DNA from: Paramuribaculum sp.
GTDB lineage: Bacteria; Bacteroidota; Bacteroidia; Bacteroidales; Muribaculaceae
DNA: 6,597 nt
Direction of reading: 5' to 3'
NCBI GenBank assembly: GCA_029051835.1
Contig: JAIDKJ010000450.1
Span: 1 to 6,597, forward strand
Shown: positions 1 to 6,300 of the stretch, one piece after another
Position numbering within the stretch: position 1 is the stretch's first letter
How the letters are laid out: every line of letters begins with the position of its first letter
Position numbers and translations under genes: made by a program
The notes under the pieces: generated by a model
Told to the model about the DNA's origin: nothing
The model's database searches: none
The model's input: only the letters and a program-made list of their open reading frames with translations

Positions 1-1
1 C

Positions 2-214
2 GCGATCCTCGAGGAGGTGACGAAGCGATATGCCAGCGAGAATATAACCGATATCGACGGCGTAAAGATAGATTTTGCCGATAGCTGGGTGCATCTGCGC
101 AAATCCAATACAGAGCCTATCATCCGCATATATTCCGAGGCGCACTCTATGCAGGAGGCTGAACAGCTCGGACAGCAGATCAAGGATGTCATAACCGAAA
201 TGACAAAGCGCTGA
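2..214 (+). CDS. glmM: Phosphohexomutase, probable phosphoglucosamine mutase (C-terminal end, 5' partial)
   Basis: Only the last 70 codons are present; the reading frame is open from base 2 and the true start lies upstream of the window. The visible part is the C-terminal domain of the alpha-D-phosphohexomutase superfamily. Its phosphate-binding loop is clear in RKSNTEPIIRIYSEA, with the SNTEP and Arg that hold the sugar phosphate, preceded by DGVKIDFADSWVHLRK. The family interconverts 6- and 1-phosphates of hexoses or hexosamines in the cytoplasm; GlmM makes glucosamine-1-phosphate for UDP-GlcNAc, peptidoglycan and LPS. The SNTEP form (rather than SGTE of classical bacterial GlmM) is typical of PMM/PGM and of the archaeal-type GlmM annotated in Bacteroidota. 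The metal-binding and phosphoserine parts are outside the window, so phosphomannomutase remains possible. It ends 5 nt before the next gene, probably co-transcribed. Confidence 0.8.
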   Translation, partial: AILEEVTKRYASENITDIDGVKIDFADSWVHLRKSNTEPIIRIYSEAHSMQEAEQLGQQIKDVITEMTKR

Positions 215-219
215 ATGCA

Positions 220-1182
220 ATGAAAAAATACCTGACGGCGTTTCTGACTGTGGCATCGTTCGTGGTCGGAGCGTCAGGCCAGACAGTCACCCCTGCCGAC
301 GACAGTCGGTGGGGGCTTGTCGATATTTCTGTGGCCTGTGTGAGAGCGAAGCCGTCGCATGCGTCGGAGCAGACAACTCAGGCTCTTTGCGGCACTCCGG
401 TCAAGGTCGGCAGGCGTAGCGGCGACTGGTATGAGGTGGAATTGCCCGACGGATATCGGGGTCAGATAAACCGTGCCAATGTCACTTTGCTCAGCGAAAG
501 CCGTATGTCGCAGTGGCGTAGATCAAGACGTGTGATTGTGACGGTTCCGGGTACAACGGATGTGTTGGCCGATACGCTTGCCGGTGCTGGAGGACGTCGT
601 GTGGCCGAACTGGTCGAGGGCGCTGTCGTAGAGGCACTGTCGGATGGCGGCAGATATGTTCGTGTCGGTCTGCCGGGCGGCAGAGCCGAGGGATATGTAG
701 AGAAGCGGTCGGTAGCGGATTTTGAGAAATGGGCATCCGTGGCGCCCGACGCGTCGGTTATCCTATCGACAGCCTCGGCTATGGTCGGCTCTCCATATGT
801 ATGGGGAGGCCTGACGTCAAAGGGCCCTGATTGCTCCGGTCTGGTCAAGGCTGCTTACTGGCAGTCGGGGCTTATACTGCGGCGCGATGCGTCCCAGCAG
901 GCGCTTACGGGGCAGGATGTCAGCATCGCGAATCCGACAGAGTGGGCCGCAGCTGATCTTCTGTTTTTCGCGGGTAGCGACGGGGTGCGCATAACGCATG
1001 TGGCAATCCATATCGATGGCGGACGTTATATCCATTCATCGGGACGTGTGGGATATGGAAGCATACATCCCGGCGATGCCGACTATGTCGGGCGCAAAGT
1101 AGTGAAAGTGCGCCGCATTCTTGGCAGTGAGATGACGCCGGGCATTACTCCTGTAAAAAATCATAAATGGTATTTCGAATGA
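220..1182 (+). CDS. Exported SH3b-SH3b-NlpC/P60 murein peptide endopeptidase (YkfC-like)
   Basis: A 320-residue protein starting at ATG 220, right after the upstream stop. Residues 1-20 form a signal peptide (MKKYLTAFL... to ASG|Q), so the enzyme is exported. An SH3b domain spans about 30-90, a second about 103-165, and the NlpC/P60 cysteine peptidase domain about 175-300. Catalytic Cys205 lies in DCSG, His260 in THVAIH and His272 in YIHSSG. Tyr193 (YVWGG), Asp204 and Ser206 sit where the Bacillus YkfC structure, as I recall it, has the residues that bind the free N-terminus of L-Ala-gamma-D-Glu peptides. That predicts a gamma-D-glutamyl-L-diamino-acid endopeptidase acting on released murein peptides rather than intact wall. 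Length and domain order match YkfC-like proteins of Bacteroides. The stop overlaps the next start by 4 nt (ATGA). The exact substrate is inferred. Confidence 0.88.
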   Translation: MKKYLTAFLTVASFVVGASGQTVTPADDSRWGLVDISVACVRAKPSHASEQTTQALCGTPVKVGRRSGDWYEVELPDGYRGQINRANVTLLSESRMSQWRRSRRVIVTVPGTTDVLADTLAGAGGRRVAELVEGAVVEALSDGGRYVRVGLPGGRAEGYVEKRSVADFEKWASVAPDASVILSTASAMVGSPYVWGGLTSKGPDCSGLVKAAYWQSGLILRRDASQQALTGQDVSIANPTEWAAADLLFFAGSDGVRITHVAIHIDGGRYIHSSGRVGYGSIHPGDADYVGRKVVKVRRILGSEMTPGITPVKNHKWYFE

Positions 1183-1763
1183 GTCTGAAACGCATCATAC
1201 TTAGTCTGTCGCTTGTTCTGACGGTGTTTGCTGCCGATGCGCGGCACTATTTTATTGATGATGTCGGGCAGTTTGTGCCGATTGTCGCAGCTCCGGCCAT
1301 CGGGGTGGCAGGCGTCGATGCGCGTCATACGTTCAGGGAGCGTATGGCGGTGTCTGTAACGGCCATAGCTATCGACGAGATACTGGTGCAGACTATGAAG
1401 CATACCATCAGATCGCGCAGACCCGACGGTACGGACAACCATTCGTTCCCTTCGGGACATATGGCGCGTGCCATCACCGGCGCTGAAATTATCAGAAGTG
1501 AGTATGGCTGGGGCTGGGGCGCCGGCGCATACCTCTGGGCTGCAGGAGTGGGGGCTTTGCGGATCCATCATCATCGCCATCGTTTCGGCGATGTGGTGGG
1601 AGGCGCAGTGACCGGATTCGTGTCAGCCCGGCTGGCCTATCTGTTGCTGCCCGTAGAGCGACGTCTGTTCGGCTGGGATAAAAGCCGCATTACGGTGACC
1701 GCACTTCCGGCTGTCGGAGCCGACGGAAAGTCGGTGGCGGCTGCGGTAAATATCATTTTCTGA
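1179..1763 (+). CDS. PAP2-family (type 2 phosphatidic acid phosphatase) membrane/periplasmic phosphatase
   Basis: I chose ATG 1179 (194 residues) because it overlaps the upstream stop as ATGA and puts a clean export signal at the very N-terminus (about residues 1-21, MSLKRIILSLSLVL to ADA). An in-frame ATG at 1167 would only add MVFR. All three acid-phosphatase motifs are visible: K74-x6-R81-P82, the PSGH motif at 91-94, and R128-x5-H134-x3-D138, with Leu in place of the usual leading Ser. His94 and His134 are the expected proton donor and nucleophile. Hydrophobic stretches near 33-46, 56-72, 114-126 and 139-157 fit a membrane protein. Family substrates include undecaprenyl diphosphate, phosphatidate, phosphatidylglycerophosphate and lipid A; the sequence does not decide between them. 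The neighbouring murein peptidase and glmM-like gene make an envelope-lipid role attractive. The tail from about 167 looks like two beta strands ending in Phe. Confidence 0.85.
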   Translation: MSLKRIILSLSLVLTVFAADARHYFIDDVGQFVPIVAAPAIGVAGVDARHTFRERMAVSVTAIAIDEILVQTMKHTIRSRRPDGTDNHSFPSGHMARAITGAEIIRSEYGWGWGAGAYLWAAGVGALRIHHHRHRFGDVVGGAVTGFVSARLAYLLLPVERRLFGWDKSRITVTALPAVGADGKSVAAAVNIIF

Positions 1764-1772
1764 AAGCAAAAG

Positions 1773-1803
1773 ATTGATTGTTGAGCAAATAATCGTAACT
1801 TTG
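1773..1803 (+). promoter_or_regulatory. Bacteroidota-type promoter for the ileS operon
   Basis: The gap between the PAP2 stop and the ileS start contains TAACTTTG at 1796-1803, a perfect match to the Bacteroides -7 consensus TAnnTTTG. ATTG at 1773-1776 lies 19 nt upstream, the spacing expected for the -33 element (consensus TTTG). Transcription would begin around 1807-1811, leaving a leader of roughly 20 nt before ATG 1830. The leader is AT-rich without a Shine-Dalgarno sequence, normal for the phylum. Two more TTG triplets (1778-1780, 1781-1783) are too close to serve at normal spacing. Assigned by consensus only. Confidence 0.75.
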
Positions 1804-1829
1804 CAACTTGATTTAAGATAACATTCGCG

Positions 1830-4800
1830 ATGCATAATAAATTCAAGGAATATGACAGTTTCAATCTGTCGGGAATAAATAAAGAGATGCTCGACGACTG
1901 GACCCGTCAGGGTCTGTTCGGACAAAGCATAAAGGAGCGTGAAGGATCCCCGTCGTTTGTGTTTTACGAGGGTCCGCCGTCGGCCAACGGTATGCCGGGC
2001 ATCCATCATGTGATGGCGCGCACGATCAAGGATATTTTCTGCCGCTACAAGACCATGAAGGGCTTCCATGTGAAGCGTAAAGCCGGATGGGATACTCACG
2101 GCCTGCCTGTGGAGCTTGGCGTGGAAAAGAATCTTGGTATCACCAAGGAGGATATCGGCAAGAAAATCAGCGTAGACGATTACAATGCCGCCTGTCGTTC
2201 AGAGGTGATGAAATATACCCGCGAATGGGAAACGCTTACAGACCGTATGGGATATTGGGTGGATATGAACGACCCGTATATCACATACGACAACCGCTAT
2301 ATAGAGAGCGTGTGGTGGCTTCTCCGTCAGCTTTACGACAAGGGCTATCTTTATAAGGGCTATACCATACAGCCATATTCACCTGCCGCCGGCACCGGAC
2401 TCAGCTCGCACGAGCTTAATCAGCCCGGTTGTTACCGCGATGTCAAGGATACAACCTGCATAGCTCAATTCAGGATTCTTGATCCGGAAGAGAATCTCAA
2501 AGGCTGGGGTGAGCCTTATTTCCTGGCATGGACCACAACTCCCTGGACTCTTCCTTCGAATACGGCTTTGGCTGTCGGTCCGTCGATACGCTATGATATA
2601 AGCCGCACTTTCAATCCTTACTCGGGAGAGAAGGTGACGGTGGTATGCGCCGACGCTCTTGTAGGCTCGGTGTTCAATCCCAAGGGCGCCGGACAGCCGC
2701 TTGACTCTTATGTCAAGGGCGACAAGGTCGTGCCGTATGAAATAGTCGGTTCGTGCGACGGCAAGGCGCTCGTCGGCATGCATTACGAGCAGCTGATCAA
2801 GTGGATGAATCCCGGTGAGGGAGCGTTCAGAGTGATCCCCGGCGACTACGTGACCACCGATGACGGTACGGGCATAGTGCATATCGCGGGCACTTTCGGC
2901 GCCGACGACCTTCGTGTGTCGCGCCAGAACGGTGTGCCTCCTCTGACACTCGTGGACTGCGACGGCAACATCCGTCCGATGGTGGATCTGACCGGACGCT
3001 TTTTCCGTATAGAGGATATTGATCCCGAATTCGTGAAGTCCAATGTAGATGTGGAGGCATATAAGCCTTGGGCCGGACGATATGTGAAAAACGCTTACGA
3101 TTCCAGCCTTGCGCCTGATGCTGAAACGCTCGATGTAGCTATATGCATGATGCTCAAGCAGCAGGGACTTGCATTCAAGATCGAAAAACATACCCACAGC
3201 TATCCTCACTGCTGGCGTACGGACAAGCCGGTGCTGTATTATCCGCTCGACAGCTGGTTTATACGCACTACTGCCGCACGCGAGAAGCTGATGGAGCTGA
3301 ATGGCGGCATAAAGTGGAAACCGCAGTCGACCGGCAGCGGCCGTTTCGGCAAGTGGCTCGAAAATCTGCAGGACTGGAATCTGTCGAGAAGCAGGTACTG
3401 GGGTACGCCTCTGCCTATATGGCGCACTGAAGATGGCAGCGAAGAGTTGTGTATAGACAGCGTTGCCACTCTGTATGACGAGATAGAGAAAGCTGTCAGC
3501 GCCGGGGTGATGCAGTCAAATCCTTATAAGGATCGCGGATTCGTTCCCGGAGTATTCACCAAAGAGAACTATGAGCTGATAGATCTGCATCGTCCGTATG
3601 TAGACGACATAGTGCTTGTCAGCCCGACCGGCAAGCCGATGAAGCGCGAGAGCGATCTTATCGACGTGTGGTTTGACTCCGGATCGATGCCTTACGCGCA
3701 GATACATTATCCGTTCGAAAACAAGGAAGCGTTTGACCGAGGCGATCTTTTCCCGGCCGATTTCATAGCCGAAGGTGTCGATCAGACCCGTGGATGGTTC
3801 TTCACTCTACATGCCATTGCGGGCATGGTGTTTGGCGATCGTGCCTACAAGGCAGTGATATCCAACGGTCTTGTTCTCGACAAGGATGGCAATAAAATGT
3901 CGAAGCGTCTTGGCAATGCTGTCAACCCGTTTGAGGCGATCGAAAAATTCGGATCGGATCCGTTGCGCTGGTATATGATATCCAACTCTTCGCCGTGGGA
4001 CAATCTGAAGTTTGACGAGGCCGGCGTACAGGAGGTTTCGAGAAAGTTGTTCTCGACCCTGTACACCACTTATTCGTTCTTCGCACTATATGCCAACGTC
4101 GACGGATTTACCGGCAGTGAGCCGGCTGTATCAGCCGGAGAGCTTCCGGAGATTGACCGCTGGATACTCTCGCTGCTCAATTCGCTCGTGAAGGAGGTAG
4201 AGGATGCGCTTGAGGATTACGAACCGACCAAGGCTGCCCGCGCGATCAGCGAATTCGTGTGCGACAATCTCTCCAACTGGTATGTGCGTCTTAACCGCAA
4301 GCGTTTCTGGGGCGGTGAGATGGATACCGACAAGCTCGCAGCCTATCAGACATTATATAAGTGTCTGGTGACGGTGGCAGAGCTGATGGCTCCGATATCG
4401 CCGTTCTTTGCCGACAGGCTTTATCGTGATCTGACAAGATCTGACCGTTCGGTGCATCTTGAACTGTTCCCTGTAGCGGATCAGGCAATGATCGATAAAG
4501 AGCTTGAGGACAGAATGCATCTGGCTCAGACTGTAACTTCGATGGTGCTGGCGTTGCGCCGCAAGGCCGAAATCAAGGTGCGTCAGCCGCTCCAGAAGAT
4601 CCTCGTGCCTGCGGTCGATGACCGTCAGCGCAATGCTCTCGATGCGATGAAGGCTCTGATATTGAGCGAGGTGAATGTCAAGGATCTCGAGATTGTAGGC
4701 GATGACGGCCAAAGCATACTGGTGAAGCGTGTCAAGCCCGACTTCAAGAAGCTCGGTCCGAAATTCGGCAAGCAGATGAAGCAGGTGGCAGCTGCTATTC

Positions 4801-5252
4801 AGGCGCTCGGTCAGCATGAGATATCGTGTCTGGAACGCGATGGAAAGATCGCGCTTATGATTGATGGCAACGAATCGTTTGTGGAGGCTGCCGACGTCGA
4901 GATCATTTCGGAGGATATTCCCGGCTGGCTTGTTGCCAACGAAGGCAATGTGACGGTAGCGCTCGATATTACAGTCACTCCATCGCTGCGTCAGGAAGGT
5001 GTGGCCCGCGAGATAGTCAATCGTGTGCAGAATCTGCGCAAGAGCCGTGACTATCAGATTACGGATCGTATCAATCTTACGTTCGCACCGTGTCAGCTGA
5101 CCGATGATGCGTTGGCAAGCTATGCCGACTATATATCGCGTCAGGTGCTTGCCGATACTCTTCTCGTAGGCGAGGTGGCCGATGATGAACTGACCGAAAC
5201 GCTTGACATAGACGGAACGGATGTAAAAGTAAGAATCACTCTATCAAAATAA
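1830..5252 (+). CDS. ileS: Isoleucyl-tRNA synthetase, IleRS2 type with GIHH signature
   Basis: A 1140-residue cytoplasmic class I synthetase that charges tRNA-Ile with isoleucine using ATP. Landmarks in order: the class I signature region GPPSANGMPGIHH, with GIHH at 57-60 where HIGH is usual; GWDTHGLPVE at 86-95; the CP1 editing domain with TTTPWTLPSN at 235-244 and GTGIVHIAGTFGADD ending at Asp359-Asp360; DVWFDSGS around Trp614; KMSKR at 689-693; the anticodon-binding helical domain around DRW (776-778) and NWYVRLNRKRFW (Trp817); then an IleRS2-type C-terminal region with KPDFKKLG from 969 and EGVAREIVNRVQNLRK from 1056. The C-terminal cysteine zinc finger of IleRS1 is absent. Length and tail match the eukaryote-like, mupirocin-tolerant IleRS2 group. 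Its own promoter lies just upstream, with no T-box leader; dksA-like, lspA and lipoprotein genes follow closely. Confidence 0.97.
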   Translation: MHNKFKEYDSFNLSGINKEMLDDWTRQGLFGQSIKEREGSPSFVFYEGPPSANGMPGIHHVMARTIKDIFCRYKTMKGFHVKRKAGWDTHGLPVELGVEKNLGITKEDIGKKISVDDYNAACRSEVMKYTREWETLTDRMGYWVDMNDPYITYDNRYIESVWWLLRQLYDKGYLYKGYTIQPYSPAAGTGLSSHELNQPGCYRDVKDTTCIAQFRILDPEENLKGWGEPYFLAWTTTPWTLPSNTALAVGPSIRYDISRTFNPYSGEKVTVVCADALVGSVFNPKGAGQPLDSYVKGDKVVPYEIVGSCDGKALVGMHYEQLIKWMNPGEGAFRVIPGDYVTTDDGTGIVHIAGTFGADDLRVSRQNGVPPLTLVDCDGNIRPMVDLTGRFFRIEDIDPEFVKSNVDVEAYKPWAGRYVKNAYDSSLAPDAETLDVAICMMLKQQGLAFKIEKHTHSYPHCWRTDKPVLYYPLDSWFIRTTAAREKLMELNGGIKWKPQSTGSGRFGKWLENLQDWNLSRSRYWGTPLPIWRTEDGSEELCIDSVATLYDEIEKAVSAGVMQSNPYKDRGFVPGVFTKENYELIDLHRPYVDDIVLVSPTGKPMKRESDLIDVWFDSGSMPYAQIHYPFENKEAFDRGDLFPADFIAEGVDQTRGWFFTLHAIAGMVFGDRAYKAVISNGLVLDKDGNKMSKRLGNAVNPFEAIEKFGSDPLRWYMISNSSPWDNLKFDEAGVQEVSRKLFSTLYTTYSFFALYANVDGFTGSEPAVSAGELPEIDRWILSLLNSLVKEVEDALEDYEPTKAARAISEFVCDNLSNWYVRLNRKRFWGGEMDTDKLAAYQTLYKCLVTVAELMAPISPFFADRLYRDLTRSDRSVHLELFPVADQAMIDKELEDRMHLAQTVTSMVLALRRKAEIKVRQPLQKILVPAVDDRQRNALDAMKALILSEVNVKDLEIVGDDGQSILVKRVKPDFKKLGPKFGKQMKQVAAAIQALGQHEISCLERDGKIALMIDGNESFVEAADVEIISEDIPGWLVANEGNVTVALDITVTPSLRQEGVAREIVNRVQNLRKSRDYQITDRINLTFAPCQLTDDALASYADYISRQVLADTLLVGEVADDELTETLDIDGTDVKVRITLSK

Positions 5253-5261
5253 ATCATAATC

Positions 5262-5642
5262 ATGTCGGAGAAAACACGATATACCGATGAAGAGCTGCAG
5301 GAATTCAAATCGCTGATCCTTGAAAAACTGGCGAAAGCGCAGCGCGACTATGACATGCTCCGTGCGGATCTGACCAATACAGGCGGAAACGATACGGCTG
5401 ATACTTCGCCTACGTTCAAGGTGCTTGAAGAGGGTGCGGCCGTGCTCAACAAGGAGGAGGCCGGACGTCTGGCACAGCGTCAGATGAAGTTCATACAGCA
5501 TCTTCAGGCCGCTTTGGTCAGAATCGAAAACAAGACTTATGGCGTGTGTCGCGAAACCGGCAAACTGATTCCAAAAGAGCGGCTTATGGCTGTTCCTCAC
5601 GCGACTCTCTGCATAGATGTGAAAATCAACGGGAAGAAATAA
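5262..5642 (+). CDS. DksA/TraR-family transcriptional regulator with degenerate zinc finger
   Basis: A 126-residue protein starting 9 nt after ileS. The N-terminal half (about 9-90) is mostly charged helix, as in the DksA coiled coil, and the helix break around 40-50 carries DTADTS (Asp44, Asp47, Ser49), comparable to the DxxDxA tip that DksA inserts into the RNA polymerase secondary channel. The C-terminal part, YGVCRETGKLIPKERLMAVP then ATLCIDV, is the DksA/TraR finger fold, but only Cys96 and Cys117 of the four zinc ligands remain; the partners are Thr99 and Val120. Length is shorter than E. coli DksA (151) and longer than TraR (73). Family knowledge suggests binding to RNA polymerase and modulation of initiation with ppGpp; whether this member binds zinc or responds to ppGpp is unknown. 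It sits between ileS and lspA in an apparent operon. Confidence 0.85.
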   Translation: MSEKTRYTDEELQEFKSLILEKLAKAQRDYDMLRADLTNTGGNDTADTSPTFKVLEEGAAVLNKEEAGRLAQRQMKFIQHLQAALVRIENKTYGVCRETGKLIPKERLMAVPHATLCIDVKINGKK

Positions 5643-5649
5643 TCGGCCG

Positions 5650-6300
5650 ATGCAGATAACGAAGGGACAGGCCGCCGCGGCTATAATCCTGGCTACGTTA
5701 ATCCTCGATCCGCTGATAAAGATATGGGTCAAGACTCATTTCTATCTGGGAGAGGAATTGAAGATCACGGAGTGGTTCAGACTCGTTTTTGTGGAAAACG
5801 ACGGAATGGCTTTCGGCATGCAGATGGGTTCGAAACTGTTTCTGACGCTTTTCAGGATCGTGGCTGTGACAGCTTTGTGCTGGGTCATTGTACGGTTCTG
5901 CCGGCGGAGTGATGTCGGCTATGGATTCATCGCGTGTATGGCGCTGGTCACTGCGGGAGCGGCAGGAAATATAATCGACTGCGTGTTCTACGGTGTGCTG
6001 TTCAACGATCCGATGCCTCCTGCGGTAGCCGTCATGATGCCCGAAGGGGGAGGATATGCGCCACTGCTATACGGCAAGGTAGTGGATATGTTCTACTTCC
6101 CTTTGTTCAGCTTCGACTGGCCTGACTGGATGCCGTGGGTAGGTGGGGAGAACTTTCTCTTTTTCCAGCCCGTTTTCAATCTGGCTGATGCTGCTATTTC
6201 AGTGGGCATGGTGGTGATTATCCTGTTCTATACCAAACATCTCTCGGGCAGTCATCCTGAAGAGTCGGCCGGCGAGGATGCAGAATGCAGACAGCAATGA
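5650..6300 (+). CDS. lspA: Lipoprotein signal peptidase (signal peptidase II), enlarged form
   Basis: A 216-residue inner-membrane aspartyl protease that removes signal peptides from diacylglyceryl-modified prolipoproteins. Membrane helices are visible at about 8-28, 62-83, 89-109 and 177-196. Conserved points: Asp20 and Lys24 (LDPLIK), Asn50 in the ENDGMAFG motif, GNIID ending at Asp110, VVD with Asp146, and FNLAD with Asn177 and Asp180. Asp146 and Asp180 correspond to the catalytic pair. The usual Arg after NIID is Cys111 here. The protein is about 50 residues longer than typical LspA (about 165) because of extra loops at roughly 113-141 and 148-173, on the periplasmic side near the active site, plus a short polar tail; I associate such loops with Bacteroidales LspA. 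It starts 7 nt after the dksA-like gene and overlaps the following lipoprotein gene by 4 nt. Confidence 0.94.
   Translation: MQITKGQAAAAIILATLILDPLIKIWVKTHFYLGEELKITEWFRLVFVENDGMAFGMQMGSKLFLTLFRIVAVTALCWVIVRFCRRSDVGYGFIACMALVTAGAAGNIIDCVFYGVLFNDPMPPAVAVMMPEGGGYAPLLYGKVVDMFYFPLFSFDWPDWMPWVGGENFLFFQPVFNLADAAISVGMVVIILFYTKHLSGSHPEESAGEDAECRQQ

Noticed and set aside
69..77. TAGATTTTG as a possible -7 promoter element before the NlpC/P60 gene
   Set aside because: It has one extra T relative to TAnnTTTG, lies in the conserved mutase coding region, and the 5-nt gene gap argues for read-through transcription.
215..223. ATG-CAA-TGA mini-frame between the mutase and peptidase genes
   Set aside because: A two-codon frame overlapping the real ATG at 220 is expected by chance and has no supporting signal.
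1167..1181. Earlier in-frame ATG (1167) for the PAP2 gene
   Set aside because: It adds only MVFR before a signal peptide that already starts well at 1179, where the ATGA overlap with the upstream stop gives the usual operon arrangement.
1719..1735. Hairpin GCCGAC-GGAAA-GTCGGT near the end of the PAP2 gene, considered as a terminator
   Set aside because: It is inside the coding sequence, about 26 nt before the stop, and no T-run follows. I see no convincing terminator before the ileS promoter.
1764..1829. Search for a T-box or other riboswitch upstream of ileS
   Set aside because: The gap is only 66 nt, the predicted promoter uses about half of it, and neither a T-box sequence nor a stable stem is visible. 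T-boxes are also not typical of this phylum.
1623..2099. Minus-strand frame of 158 codons spanning the PAP2 end, the intergenic gap and the ileS start
   Set aside because: It crosses the ileS promoter and two real coding ends, and its sequence resembles no known family. Treated as a chance frame.
2379..3209. Long open frame of 276 codons on the - strand inside ileS
   Set aside because: It lies wholly opposite a strongly conserved ileS region, has an Arg/His/Ile-rich composition typical of an antisense shadow, and shows no domain, signal or promoter.
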